From assembly GCA_003388555.1 (NCBI GenBank), contig QQVD01000048.1:62001-126000 (forward strand): a DNA stretch of 64,000 bases, in the 5' to 3' direction. Each line of letters begins with the position of its first letter. Position 1 is the stretch's first letter. The notes under the pieces were generated by a model. The model worked only from the letters and a program-made list of their open reading frames with translations, had not been told where the DNA came from and ran no database searches. Position numbers and translations under genes: made by a program. The stretch is from Acidobacteriota bacterium. Lineage in GTDB: Bacteria; Acidobacteriota; Thermoanaerobaculia; Multivoradales; Multivoraceae. Below are positions 8,301-16,342 of the stretch, one piece after another.

Positions 8301-8728
8301 AGGACGCCGAAGCTGGGTTCAAGCACATCGTGAGCTTGGTCGACGGTTTCGAGGTCGCTGACTCTGTCCGCGCTGCGGTCAGCGACCTCGAAACCGCGAC
8401 CGTCGCGGTCGCGGATCTCCGGGAATTCGAATCTGTTCTCGAATCCCCAGCACCGCCGAACCAGAACAAAGAACCAGGTGGTAGCCGGCGCCGACGCCAG
8501 GCCAAGCAGGCTCGCCCGCAGCCTGTGCCGATCGTCCTGGAGGGCGGCGTCCTCGATACGCCAATGGCTGCGAGCTATCTGGGACTGAGTCCAGCAACCC
8601 TGGAAACCATGCGATCTAGGGGCGGAGGGCCTCGCTTCTCGAAGCTCGGGCGACGCGTCGTCTATCGACGCGAAGAGCTTGATCGGTGGCTCGAAGAGCG
8701 CTCCCAGCGTTCTACCAGCGACCAATAG
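5384..8728 (+). CDS. Large DNA-pump ATPase fused to nuclease-like and excisionase-like HTH domains
   Basis: A 1114-residue protein. Residues 1-390 form an N-terminal region of unknown fold. The HerA/VirD4 ATPase core has Walker A GASGVGKST near 402, DPHGDL, Walker B LYIDEFHHV near 645, and the sensor-like stretch RKFRLGLTLAHQD. A disordered, charged linker lies about 775-830. A winged-helix-like segment (EVEINPGGRGSQFKLLELTTKG) lies about 865-905. A PD-(D/E)XK-like segment (GARVDLLAMIDRKRTAVEID) lies about 940-962. The last 60 residues are an AlpA/excisionase HTH_17 domain (AASYLGLSPATLETMRSRG, then a wing). This tail closely matches the excisionase at 16139. The gene ends 80 bp before the att core. 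Function is inferred as DNA translocation linked to the element end. Confidence 0.75.
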   Translation: MDAAVRTAAFYDWEIRGRGWLRWDYPVRLEPPYRPYRVGGLVAGQTRVIDDGQRHSPLSSWVESFTRRQIAPVEDSFDEEVPQEAEALASERTQVLLPVGTGVGLPGILSWLHSLSGVRSAMALEIECSERGIEIYLSGSADDLRFAASQLSLAVPGVVLRSPKHDLPELVGSRPIGDWLVARLGLASEFMVPIAKPISDEPLESLLATMADLVTAGGVGVVQLLFEPVDQPWREQILSAVETPSGKPFFKDAPEVTSEARSKVASPLFAAALRVAVASDTHEELVSRLSRVAGSLSFARDLGSNELIIVSVERDVEPLMEIVDRVTTWSGMLLSAEELGILTKMPGKDVALEALVRPLERTKAAPSMVTGSGNLVGANEHLDALSDVRLSDSDRTKHVHVLGASGVGKSTLLVRMILNDLEAGHGVGVLDPHGDLVREVASRLPETRLRDTALFDPSSSGPVVGWNVLEARSDTEREMLTSDLVGVFRRLSTSWGDQMNAVLANAMMVFLEEEVDGTLVDLRQFLADPSIRRSVLGQVSDPMVRSFWETEFPLIEKRRPQAPILTRLDAFLRSRAVRRVLNVRQPKLDFQRLLDDGGVFLANLSMGSIGEDNAALLGSLLVSRFHQVSLMRGQQGEGDRRPFFLYIDEFHHVATSSMASLFSGARKFRLGLTLAHQDLYQLKSAARELERSLLANAHTRICFRLGDDDARAMDKGFSFFTADDLMNLKVGQAICRVGMRNDDFNLATERLPRVSREEAADRVERVHSHSQGRWGVEEVALRDQPAEETSDARSESRGSNPDPPAESKDRPPRKSSPEPEEEPSLSKALLDFLESVAREPLLGVRERNARLGLSAWDGSQRKSELLEDELVREVEINPGGRGSQFKLLELTTKGRDVLSKYEIQTTTGLGRGGVAHQWWVQHVASHLAERGVKATTEDESMGARVDLLAMIDRKRTAVEIDFRQEQAIHNVRKDAEAGFKHIVSLVDGFEVADSVRAAVSDLETATVAVADLREFESVLESPAPPNQNKEPGGSRRRRQAKQARPQPVPIVLEGGVLDTPMAASYLGLSPATLETMRSRGGGPRFSKLGRRVVYRREELDRWLEERSQRSTSDQ

Positions 8729-8738
8729 GGGGCGTCGC

Positions 8739-8760
8739 CGTGATGGTACCGTGATGGTAC
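8739..8760 (+). repeat. Tandem 11-bp repeat beside the att core
   Basis: Two perfect, adjoining copies of CGTGATGGTAC (8739-8749 and 8750-8760) begin 10 bp after the ATPase-HTH gene and lie 48 bp from the att core. Spacing of one helical turn suggests a protein-binding site such as an arm site or excisionase site of element 1. Confidence 0.5.
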
Positions 8761-8807
8761 GTGCTGGGCGGTCGCTGGTGCGATTCGTCGCAAACCTTTG
8801 AATCTGT

Positions 8808-8854
8808 TGGAGCCGATGAGCGGACTTGAACCGCTGACCTGCTGATTACGAATC
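8808..8854 (-). repeat. Attachment-site copy: 3' half of tRNA-Thr (attL of element 2)
   Basis: Identical over 47 bases to 18166-18212. It reproduces the tRNA from the CCA end through the T-arm to the anticodon loop. The sequence diverges immediately at both edges, as expected for a recombination core. It cannot encode a full tRNA because the 5' half is missing. Confidence 0.93.
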
Positions 8855-8936
8855 GGGAGGTCGGCGATGCCAGATCCGGCTCAAGAATCAGGTTTTATTA
8901 GGTTCTCAGCCGGGACAAGAATCGGGCAGCGGGGGG

Positions 8937-8957
8937 CGTGTAAGCGCATAGTAAGCG
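8937..8957 (+). promoter_or_regulatory. Probable integrase arm-type site, left end
   Basis: A 21-bp site with the core GTAAGCG-N4-GTAAGCG pattern lies 83 bp inside the left att core. It matches 18029-18049 at 20 of 21 positions in the same orientation. A further GTAAGCG lies at 9075-9081. Arm-type binding by the tyrosine integrase is inferred. Confidence 0.6.
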
Positions 8958-9383
8958 CCAGGGACGAAATCGCGGACCTCAGGAAACCTCAACTGCCGAC
9001 GCGGCGACGGCGGCAGGGTGCGGTCCGCCAGGATGCGGGGCCGGAAAATGGGACCCACGGCTCCAGCCGCCTCCGTAAGCGAGGTTGTGCCTGCCATAGG
9101 GTATCCATCGAGCCATAGGGTTTCCCCGGCCGGCGCCAACGGAAGGACCAAAGGCCCGCCCGTCATTCGCGGTGTTGGCCGACCTTCCGGGACTCTCGCA
9201 TCGACCTCGCCAGGGACCGCCTCGCGTGCGCGTAGACCGTGCGGTGAAGCGGCCAGGCAAGCCGGCTCAACTATCCAGTTCTCGGAGGTCGTTGGCGGAG
9301 GCCGATCCCGCTAGCGAGGATCCTGCGACCGGCCCTCGCGTGCGCGTAGGAGCTGTCAGCTGGGGCGTCGAGTTTTTAAGGGC

Positions 9384-12300
9384 TCAGAGGTCTAAAAGGG
9401 GCAGTTCGTCGATGATCTCGAGTGTTCGCATCGAGACCGTGACGACGGAGCACAGCAGGTCGTAGATGTAGCTCGGTTGGTCGTGCTCGATCGCCCAGTC
9501 GTTGGGGTCGTTGGTGATGCCGGACTTCTTGTGCGTCTTGACCTGGTACTGGTTGAGGATCCAGTCGACCGCGGAGCGTGAGCCGAGCTGGTACTCGTGG
9601 GCACGCTCAGGGATGCCGCCGACGGCGATGCGCCGGTTGACCACGACCCGCGTCTTGTCGTCGACCTTCTTCTTGGACATAGGGTCGGTGACCTTCGGGT
9701 AGCGCATCTTCTCGACTCGCCAGTGCTTCGGGTTGCGGGCATCGAAGTCCTCGGCGAAGGTCGTCTCCAGATCCGGCCACGCCTCGACTTCCTCATAGCG
9801 CAGGTGCAGATCCGCGAGGGCTCGCCCTGCCGTCGCGAAGGCCCAGAAGGTCTCCGCCGACTCGACGGGAGGTATGCGCGGCAACGCCTTCTTCAGGTCG
9901 GCAGCGAACGCTTTACGGTACCGCGGCGAGTGCAGGATGCCGTAGACATGGAAGAAGACATCCTCGTCTGTGATCGAGGGGTCGAGCCGGCGGTAGCGGC
10001 CGATCGCTGCGTCCGAGACGTTGGGTTGCCAGCCCGTTGGCTGTTGGTCATCGAAGAGCCCCGGATCGAACGCGCTGGCGTCGCCCTCGAACGTTCGGAG
10101 CGGGAAACATCGGATCGCGTCTATGTAGATCTTGCTGTCAGGGATCCTGTCGACGATCAAGACCGAGAAGGGAACTCGAGATCCGGCCTCGGTAAGCGTG
10201 ATGGTCGGAGTTCGCGAGTCCGAGGACGGGAAGAGGCGAGGTAACTGATATGTGCGGTTGTTTAGTGCCGGCTGCGCGAGCACGAAGCGCCTCTCGAACG
10301 GCCGATAAGTCGCCACGTGGAATGCGGACTCGTCTACGGAGTGTGCCTCACCGCTGACGATACGAACGAAGTCTGAGTGATCCCAGCTAAACGACCTCTC
10401 GTCGTAGCTGACAAACTCCTTCGCCGCCTGCCTCTTGGCCGGGGCCTTGCCGCCAAGCTGAGGATGTGCCGCCCTGAACCGGCGAAGCTCATCGTTGAAG
10501 AACTCCACCATGCGGCGCACGTTGGCCCGTAGCTTGGCCTGACTGCTGTTGTAGTTCCAAGCATCTCTTGAGGTCACCAGCCCACTCGTACGCATCGCGA
10601 AGATGCTCTGGTCGTCGCCGGGTTCGCAGAGGGGCGGGTAGTCGAAGAAGCGGTCCGACCGCTGGTTGATCCAGTCTCCGTGTTCGTTGGGCTTCACGGT
10701 CCGCCAGGGAACCGCCTCCAATGTCGACTCGGCCGCCGCATCCGATCGGAGCTGCGAGAGCTTCTGCGAGCGCGTGAGGTAGTCGCCGATGTCCCGGTAG
10801 TGGAGCTTCGCGCCGGCCGGCGGCACGTCGCCAGATCCACGGACCGCCAGCAGAATAGCGACCGTGGCGCGGCTCCCTTGTCCGAAGATCTTGCCGCCTT
10901 CTCTGCGTGACCGTTCGCCGGCGGTCCTCTGATTCCCGCGCAGGTTGTACACGTAGAGATGGTGGAACTCGCCACCAAGCGAGAGCCGGAGACCATCGGC
11001 GACGTTCGAGTCGATGTAGCCGCCGTTCGAGACGTAGGCCACGATGCCGCCGGCACCGTTCTCGAGGATCCGGTCGGAAGCCCAGCGAATCGCCCGGATG
11101 TAGCTGTCGTAGAGGCTGTTCTTGAGCGTGGCCGTAGATCGTGCCGCGTAGGTGTCCGCGATGCGCTCGTCGAGCCTCGGGTACTTGAGGTTCTGGGTGT
11201 TGTCGTTGGCCGATGTCTGCCCGACGGACCATGGCGGATTGCCGAGAACCACCCGAATCGGTAGCGATCGCTGCCGATCGGCGCGCTTGTTGTTCGATCC
11301 GAAGAGATCGATGTTGCTGCCGGAGCCTTCTTCGCTGAGTTGGAAGGTGTCGGTGAGCACGATCCCGGGGAAGGCCTGGTACGGCCGATCAGCTCCCACT
11401 CCGGCCGTCAGGTCGTGGTAGGACGCTTCGATGTTGATCGCCGCGATGTAGTAGGCGAGCAGGAGGATCTCGTTGGCGTGTAGCTCGGTGGCGTACTTGC
11501 GCGCCAGGTCATGTGGCGAGATCAGTCCCGACTGCAGCAGGCGCACGAGGAAGGTGCCGGTGCCAGTGAACGGGTCGAGGATGTGCACGTCCTCGTCGGT
11601 GAGGGAGCAGTTGAGATGTCTTCTCAAGGCGCCGTCTGTCGCCTGAACGATGAAGTCCACGACCTCGATCGGCGTGTAGACGATGCCCAGCTGGTCGGCG
11701 GTCTTCGGAAGCGCCTTGGCGAAGAAGCGCTCGTACAGCTCGGTGATGATGCGCTGCTTGCCCTCCGCGTTGTCGATGCCTTCTGCGCGGAGCTTCACGT
11801 CTCGGTAGAAGCCAGCCAACGTGTCCCGATCCTTGTCGAGGCTGTGCTCGTCGAGACGGTCGATCATGCGCTGCATGGCTCTGGACACAGGGTTGGAGCC
11901 GATGAAGTCGTAGTCCTCGAAGAGGGCCTCGAAGACGGGCCGGGTGATCAGGTGCTGTGAGAGCATGCCGATCGCGTCGTCCGTATCGATCGAGTCGTTG
12001 AGGTTGGCCCGCAGGCCGGCCACGAAGCCCTCGAAGGCTTCGCCTACGTTGAGGCTCGGGTCATCGATGAGACTGTGAATGCGGGTCTCGTGTCTGGCGG
12101 CGATCGCCGCGATGTCCGTTGCCCAGTCTTCCCAGTAGTGCCGGGTGCCGACCTTCTTGACCAGTTGGGCATAGATGGCGTCGGAGACCTCGCCAATGGG
12201 GAAGCCGAGCGTGAGCTGGTGGGCTCCGGCGCCGCCCTCCTCTTCTTCGTCGCCCAAGTCGAGGCTCTGGGGCTCGCCCATGCCGCCGTGCTCGACTTCG

Positions 12301-14237
12301 ATCATGTCGGGGCGCTCGTTGTTGACTTCGAGCTGGTTGACGACGGCGTTGAGCCGCTCGTCGTGGGAGCGCAGCGCGTTCAGAACCTGCCAGACCACCT
12401 TGTAGGCCTGATTGTCGGCCAGGGCTTCCTCGGGCTTGAGGTTGGCTGGGATGCCGATCGGCAGGATGACGTAGCCGAGCTTCTTGCGACCCGAGGGATC
12501 CCGTCTCATGACGCGGCCGACCGCCTGGATCACGTCGACCATCGAGTTCCGAGGCTCGAGGAAGATCACGGCGTCGAGCGCCGGCACGTCGACGCCTTCG
12601 GTGAGGCATCGAGCGTTCGAGAGGATCCGGATCCGATCCTCGCCGACGTCCTGTGCGAGCCAAGCTAGCTTCTGTTCGCGTTCGAGCGCGTTGTGCCCTC
12701 CGTCGACGTGGTCTACCTCCACGGTGACGTCCAGATCGGAAACGGCGAGGTCGAAGCGGTCGGCAACCTCGCTGAAGAGGGCCGCGAACTCCTGCGACTG
12801 CGCGATGGTGTTGTTGAACGCTAGCGCCGTCTGCATCGGCGTCGCGTCGGTCTGTGAGAACGCCTTCCCTCTGGCGTTCCTCTTGGTCAGGGCGTTCAGG
12901 CAACCGACCATCTTCGCGGCTCCCTCGAGCCGCAAGTCGTGGTCCTCGTCTGAGATGAGGTCCTGGAAGGCAGTCGAAACCGATCCCTCGTCGACCGCGA
13001 GCACGAGCACCTTGTAGTCGGTCAGCAGGCCGCGATCCACGGCCTCTCGAAAGCCGACCCGGTGGAACTCGGGACCGAAGGTGCCGTCGTCGTCCATCGA
13101 GGCCAGGACGGCCGACTCGGCGTCCGCCTTGGCCTTCGTGCCGTCGCTGTAGACCCGCGGCGTAGCGGTCATGTAGAGGCGCTTGGCCGCTCCGATCTGC
13201 TCGTTGTCGTGCACCCGGGTGAAGTTGGAGTCCTCGTCGCCAACGAGGGTGACGCCCGTCGTCCTGTGCGCTTCGTCGCAGATCACCAGGTCGAAGGGTT
13301 CGAGCCCGAGCCTCTGTGCGTCCGCGATGACCGATGTGGACTGGTAAGTCGAGAAGATCGCCCGTAGGTGGCCCTCGGGTGCGCGTCCGAGGTTCGCCAG
13401 CAGGACCTCTGCGTCGGTCGTCGCCGGCACAACTAGGTCGAAGGGTGAGATGTCTTCCTGGTCGCCTCTGGTGCCCGCCTTGGTGTCCGAGCAGACCGCG
13501 AAGGGCGTCATCGGCAGGGACGACCAGGCCGCCCACTCTTTGACGGTCTGAGAGAGCAGAGAGATCGAAGGCAGGAGCACGAGCACCAGACCGCCTTCGC
13601 CGGCGATGCGTTCGGCGATGAGTTGGCCAGTGAACGTCTTGCCCGTGCCGCAGGCCATGATGAGCTTGCCGCGGTCGTGCTGGCCGAAGCCGGCGATCAC
13701 GTCCTCGATCGCGGTCTGTTGGTGGGGCAGAGGCTTGCGGGTCTTCCGCCGCAGCGGCCCCGGACTATCCGCCCGCCAGGCGCCCCAGTCGACTCCGGAC
13801 TCGGCGAGGTCTGGCAGGGTGAGGCGCAGGGTCGGCTTGTCCTGGTCCTCGATCGCGTTGATCAAGTGCGTCGACCAGTTCGAGGTCGTCGCGATCAGCA
13901 TTCGCTCGGTGAACGGCGGTTTGCCCGATCGAGCGAAGAAGGTTCCGGTGTCTTGGAGCGTCAGGGAAGACGACTCCGTATAGAACTTGCACTGGATCGC
14001 CGTGAAGCCCGAGCCGTCGGCGTGTTCGGCGATGAGATCGATCCCCGTGTCGACTTCGCCGGCGTTCCCGGTCCAGTCCTCCCATAGCCACACTTGCCGG
14101 AACTTCGTCGCCCACTGCGGCGCGACCCGCAGGAAGCCCAGCATCAGGCGCTCGAAGCGCTTGCCCTTCTCGTGCTCCGAGAGCGAAAGCTCGCGGATCT
14201 CCCTCAAGACGCGATCGAGTTCGCGATGTCCAGACAT
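9384..14237 (-). CDS. Type ISP single-polypeptide restriction-modification enzyme
   Basis: A 1617-residue protein, close in size and domain order to LlaGI/LlaBIII. The Mrr-like nuclease lies at about 25-125 (Asp67, Gln82-x-Lys84). The SF2 helicase/translocase has Walker A ACGTGKT at 195-201 and DEAH near 320. A coupler follows. The gamma N6-adenine methyltransferase has DPFTGTGTF near 889 and NPPW near 1000. A C-terminal target-recognition region follows. Known family members methylate one strand of an asymmetric site and use head-on translocation to cut unmodified DNA. All catalytic motifs look intact. The start has a GAGGGGCTGAGG ribosome site. It is last in the leftward operon and is the main cargo of element 2. 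Confidence 0.93.
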   Translation of the reverse strand: MSGHRELDRVLREIRELSLSEHEKGKRFERLMLGFLRVAPQWATKFRQVWLWEDWTGNAGEVDTGIDLIAEHADGSGFTAIQCKFYTESSSLTLQDTGTFFARSGKPPFTERMLIATTSNWSTHLINAIEDQDKPTLRLTLPDLAESGVDWGAWRADSPGPLRRKTRKPLPHQQTAIEDVIAGFGQHDRGKLIMACGTGKTFTGQLIAERIAGEGGLVLVLLPSISLLSQTVKEWAAWSSLPMTPFAVCSDTKAGTRGDQEDISPFDLVVPATTDAEVLLANLGRAPEGHLRAIFSTYQSTSVIADAQRLGLEPFDLVICDEAHRTTGVTLVGDEDSNFTRVHDNEQIGAAKRLYMTATPRVYSDGTKAKADAESAVLASMDDDGTFGPEFHRVGFREAVDRGLLTDYKVLVLAVDEGSVSTAFQDLISDEDHDLRLEGAAKMVGCLNALTKRNARGKAFSQTDATPMQTALAFNNTIAQSQEFAALFSEVADRFDLAVSDLDVTVEVDHVDGGHNALEREQKLAWLAQDVGEDRIRILSNARCLTEGVDVPALDAVIFLEPRNSMVDVIQAVGRVMRRDPSGRKKLGYVILPIGIPANLKPEEALADNQAYKVVWQVLNALRSHDERLNAVVNQLEVNNERPDMIEVEHGGMGEPQSLDLGDEEEEGGAGAHQLTLGFPIGEVSDAIYAQLVKKVGTRHYWEDWATDIAAIAARHETRIHSLIDDPSLNVGEAFEGFVAGLRANLNDSIDTDDAIGMLSQHLITRPVFEALFEDYDFIGSNPVSRAMQRMIDRLDEHSLDKDRDTLAGFYRDVKLRAEGIDNAEGKQRIITELYERFFAKALPKTADQLGIVYTPIEVVDFIVQATDGALRRHLNCSLTDEDVHILDPFTGTGTFLVRLLQSGLISPHDLARKYATELHANEILLLAYYIAAINIEASYHDLTAGVGADRPYQAFPGIVLTDTFQLSEEGSGSNIDLFGSNNKRADRQRSLPIRVVLGNPPWSVGQTSANDNTQNLKYPRLDERIADTYAARSTATLKNSLYDSYIRAIRWASDRILENGAGGIVAYVSNGGYIDSNVADGLRLSLGGEFHHLYVYNLRGNQRTAGERSRREGGKIFGQGSRATVAILLAVRGSGDVPPAGAKLHYRDIGDYLTRSQKLSQLRSDAAAESTLEAVPWRTVKPNEHGDWINQRSDRFFDYPPLCEPGDDQSIFAMRTSGLVTSRDAWNYNSSQAKLRANVRRMVEFFNDELRRFRAAHPQLGGKAPAKRQAAKEFVSYDERSFSWDHSDFVRIVSGEAHSVDESAFHVATYRPFERRFVLAQPALNNRTYQLPRLFPSSDSRTPTITLTEAGSRVPFSVLIVDRIPDSKIYIDAIRCFPLRTFEGDASAFDPGLFDDQQPTGWQPNVSDAAIGRYRRLDPSITDEDVFFHVYGILHSPRYRKAFAADLKKALPRIPPVESAETFWAFATAGRALADLHLRYEEVEAWPDLETTFAEDFDARNPKHWRVEKMRYPKVTDPMSKKKVDDKTRVVVNRRIAVGGIPERAHEYQLGSRSAVDWILNQYQVKTHKKSGITNDPNDWAIEHDQPSYIYDLLCSVVTVSMRTLEIIDELPLLDL

Positions 14238-14330
14238 CCTCAGCCCCTCTTCCCTGGATTCGGTTGCTCGAGTCTAAGGCCGGGAGAGCCCACGAAGCCG
14301 GGCCGAAGCCGCACTGGTCCCAAACTCGCC

Positions 14331-14360
14331 ACCAAGAACACCAGAAAGGGGCTTCTTGGT
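14331..14360. promoter_or_regulatory. Dyad upstream of the Type ISP gene
   Basis: ACCAAGAA and TTCTTGGT form a perfect 8-bp inverted repeat with a 14-base spacer, in the 147-bp gap before the Type ISP start. There is no T-run on either strand. It may be an operator delaying nuclease expression. Confidence 0.3.
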
Positions 14361-14384
14361 GTTCCTGGTAGGGCTTCTGGAGAC

Positions 14385-15683
14385 TCACCGCATCCGCATG
14401 GCCGGCGGTATGAAGACCAGTGACTCGACGGGTCGCCCGCCTGTCTCGGCTCGCTGCAACCGAGCGAAACCGGAGCAGATCGCGATGCGGAAGAAGTGCT
14501 CACCCGAGCGCCGCCAAGGTCCCTGTTCGTGGTGCCGAAACTCAGTCTTGGACACGGGGTTCGGGTACGCGTCGCGCAGCACCTCGAGCAGGAGATCGAG
14601 ATCGGGGCTCCCCAATCGGTCGCCGAAGACCCGCTCAGCGGTCGCCGTGGAGTACCGCCAGAGGGCCAAGGCCGCCTCGAGGTGGTGTTGTTGGATCGTG
14701 GTGTCTTGATCCAGCAGCGCGTAGATCAGAGCCAGCCTGTGGACCTGGACGGGACCTCGCTTGGTAATGCAGCCCACCATGCTGTCCCCGACGCTGGACA
14801 GGCGCGGGTACACGGCCTTCCAGAGTTCACGCGTCGCGGCGCCATGGTCGAGTGTTTCGGCCGTCTTGCCGTACTCGATGGCCTCCGACAAGCGGTCGGC
14901 GAAGTCCTTGAGGGAATCCCAGGCCGGAGGCTCCGGGTAGGGCAGCTCGCCATGTCTTCGGGCGAAGACCCAGAGGAAGCGGTTGGCGAAGCCGTTTCCG
15001 GCGTGTTCCGGGGTGAGATAGCGATTGAGGTCGACTGGGGTGACTTGGGCGACGATGGAGAGATGTACTCCCGTCGCTTTTTCGTCTCCACCTCCGGAGG
15101 CCTTGACCATGTTCTGGAGCGTGTCGCGATCGAACGCCTCTCGGAGCATCGGAGAAAGGGAGTTGCCGTCGCGCCGGGCGTTGCCGAGCACTCTCGCGAA
15201 CTCTTCCTCCACGGCGAGCAGGCGCTTGTCGCCTTCCCCCGGATCGGCCCCTCTCGGGTCTCGCACCTTCCACAGGAGGCCCTCGCCCGAGTTCAAGCCG
15301 CTACACACCCTCTCCCTATACCAAGGGTCGTCCAGCGCCTCGCAGGCAAGCTCGTACGGCCTTCTAGCCTCGGTGAGGGCAGTGCCCTTGCGTGCGGCTG
15401 AGTCGCCTACGACCAGGACGAAGAGGTTGGCGTAGTGACGCTCTTGGCCGACTCGATAGTGCGCGCTTCTGCCGATGGCGTTGCCGAAGAAGGCCAGGAA
15501 GATCGCCAAGATGGCCGCCGGGTCGGCTTCGGTCTGGCTGGCTCGAAGACGCACGTACTCGCCGGCGAGTCCGATGAGCGCTGCGTCGTCCAGTCGGAGT
15601 TCGACGCTGGAGTCGTCGGGCTCAGCGGTTTCCGGCGTGAACGCCCGAGAGACGGCTGCGAGTCGAGCAGCGGTCACGCTCAT
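14385..15683 (-). CDS. DUF3987 (YfjI-like) P-loop protein of the element
   Basis: A 432-residue protein. The start ATG at 15683 overlaps the upstream stop (ATGA at 15680-15683). The ORF is open to 16031, but that part is the neighbouring gene's shadow. A modified P-loop, VVGDSAARKGTA, lies about residue 95, with a Walker-B-like LLAVEEEFARVL near 170, as is typical of DUF3987. The C-terminal part (QVHRLALIYALLD, then a winged-helix-like tail) also fits. DUF3987 proteins sit beside primases or zinc ribbons on satellites and plasmids and probably act as replicative helicases. Here it pairs with the zinc-ribbon protein just upstream, suggesting element replication. Confidence 0.75.
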   Translation of the reverse strand: MSVTAARLAAVSRAFTPETAEPDDSSVELRLDDAALIGLAGEYVRLRASQTEADPAAILAIFLAFFGNAIGRSAHYRVGQERHYANLFVLVVGDSAARKGTALTEARRPYELACEALDDPWYRERVCSGLNSGEGLLWKVRDPRGADPGEGDKRLLAVEEEFARVLGNARRDGNSLSPMLREAFDRDTLQNMVKASGGGDEKATGVHLSIVAQVTPVDLNRYLTPEHAGNGFANRFLWVFARRHGELPYPEPPAWDSLKDFADRLSEAIEYGKTAETLDHGAATRELWKAVYPRLSSVGDSMVGCITKRGPVQVHRLALIYALLDQDTTIQQHHLEAALALWRYSTATAERVFGDRLGSPDLDLLLEVLRDAYPNPVSKTEFRHHEQGPWRRSGEHFFRIAICSGFARLQRAETGGRPVESLVFIPPAMRMR

Positions 15684-16135
15684 CGGTCGCGCCCTTTCGT
15701 ATCGGAGCACTGCTCGAGGAAGGGTAGCCACTGGTCCGCGCCGCGAGGCCGCGGACGGAGCTGAGTAGCGATGTCGAGCGCCTGGATGAGTGCTTCCGGG
15801 CTCGCACCACCCCTTAGGAGAGGTCCAAGTGCCTCGACGAAGAGACGCTGCGCGTCCAAGTTGGCGGCCTCGAACATCCAACCGGTGGCCAGGTCGAAGA
15901 TGCGCTCGTCGCGCCTTGCAAAGGCCTGCTGCGTCTCCGCGTTTCCGAGACATCCGCAGCCGGCGCAACTCCAAGCTCGTACTGTTGGGTCCTGGATGTA
16001 GTCGGCACCGTGCACCTTGCAAGCGGGGCACGTGATTTCGGTGCTGACGAGACCGGTGGAGGCTGGCAAGGACGGAAAACGAACAGCGGTCGTCGACCGG
16101 AAGGCCGCGCCCCGGCTCGCCTGCGGCTGTTCCAC
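15680..16135 (-). CDS. Zinc-ribbon protein, possible primase-associated
   Basis: A 151-residue protein with a GTG start at 16135, three bases after the excisionase stop. Residues about 36-60 hold two Cys pairs (CPAC, then CAGC after 17 intervening residues), forming a likely zinc ribbon like those of CHC2 primases. The rest is helical, with no visible Toprim or primase motif. It overlaps the DUF3987 gene by four bases (ATGA). Together the two may be a split primase-helicase for the element, by inference from position. The zinc site is well supported; the function is not. Confidence 0.6.
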   Translation of the reverse strand: MEQPQASRGAAFRSTTAVRFPSLPASTGLVSTEITCPACKVHGADYIQDPTVRAWSCAGCGCLGNAETQQAFARRDERIFDLATGWMFEAANLDAQRLFVEALGPLLRGGASPEALIQALDIATQLRPRPRGADQWLPFLEQCSDTKGRDR

Positions 16136-16138
16136 GGG

Positions 16139-16342
16139 TCAGCTCGCCTCACTCGTCGAGAGTCGAGCGTTGCGCTCGACGTAGTCCTCGAGGTCCGCTA
16201 GTCGGTAGCGCACCAGACGCCCGACCTTCGAGTATCGAGGTCCTGAGCCGGTCAGTCTCCAGTTCTCGAAGGTGCGGGGCGAGACACCGAGGAAGGCGGC
16301 GGCCTCCTTGGTGCTTAGGAAGGCATTCCTGCGCTCGATCAT
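16139..16342 (-). CDS. AlpA-like excisionase (HTH_17)
   Basis: A 67-residue protein made of a single MerR-like winged helix: STKEAAAFLGVSPRTFENWR, then GPRYSKVGRLVRYRLADLEDYV. Such proteins are recombination directionality factors or integrase activators (AlpA of P4-type islands). The ATG at 16342 starts the domain directly. The longer frame to 16570 adds only an unlike Arg-rich stretch. It is the first gene after the integrase gap and leads the operon ending in the Type ISP enzyme. Its sequence aligns almost end to end with the tail of the ATPase at 5384-8728. Confidence 0.82.
   Translation of the reverse strand: MIERRNAFLSTKEAAAFLGVSPRTFENWRLTGSGPRYSKVGRLVRYRLADLEDYVERNARLSTSEAS

Larger units (their letters stand above)
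1..8807. mobile_element. Partial integrative element (element 1), right end
   Basis: The plus-strand series is primase, winged-helix protein, XRE regulator, RuvC-like nuclease, RadC and two HerA/VirD4-type ATPases. These are plasmid or ICE-type functions. The right limit is set by the 47-bp copy of the tRNA-Thr 3' half at 8808-8854. The left end lies outside the window and no integrase is visible. That this is a separate element stacked on the same tRNA is inference; it could also be one composite element with an internal relic att site. Confidence 0.6.
8729..9383. other. Gene-free attachment-site region between the two elements
   Basis: It holds, in order, an 11-bp tandem repeat, the 47-bp att core and a 21-bp probable integrase arm site. 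Two copies of CTCGCGTGCGCGTAG follow (9221-9235 and 9335-9349, 114 bp apart). No coding region is supported, and the short ORFs here lack family features. Confidence 0.6.

Noticed and set aside
8811-8860. A second tRNA gene at the left att
   Set aside because: Only the 3' half is present; there is no D-arm or 5' acceptor strand.
14331-14360. Terminator after the DUF3987 gene
   Set aside because: The dyad lacks a T-run on either strand, so it was recorded as a possible operator instead.
15684-16031. Upstream extension of the DUF3987 frame
   Set aside because: It runs antiparallel in codon use to the zinc-ribbon gene in another frame; the ATGA overlap at 15680 fixes the start.
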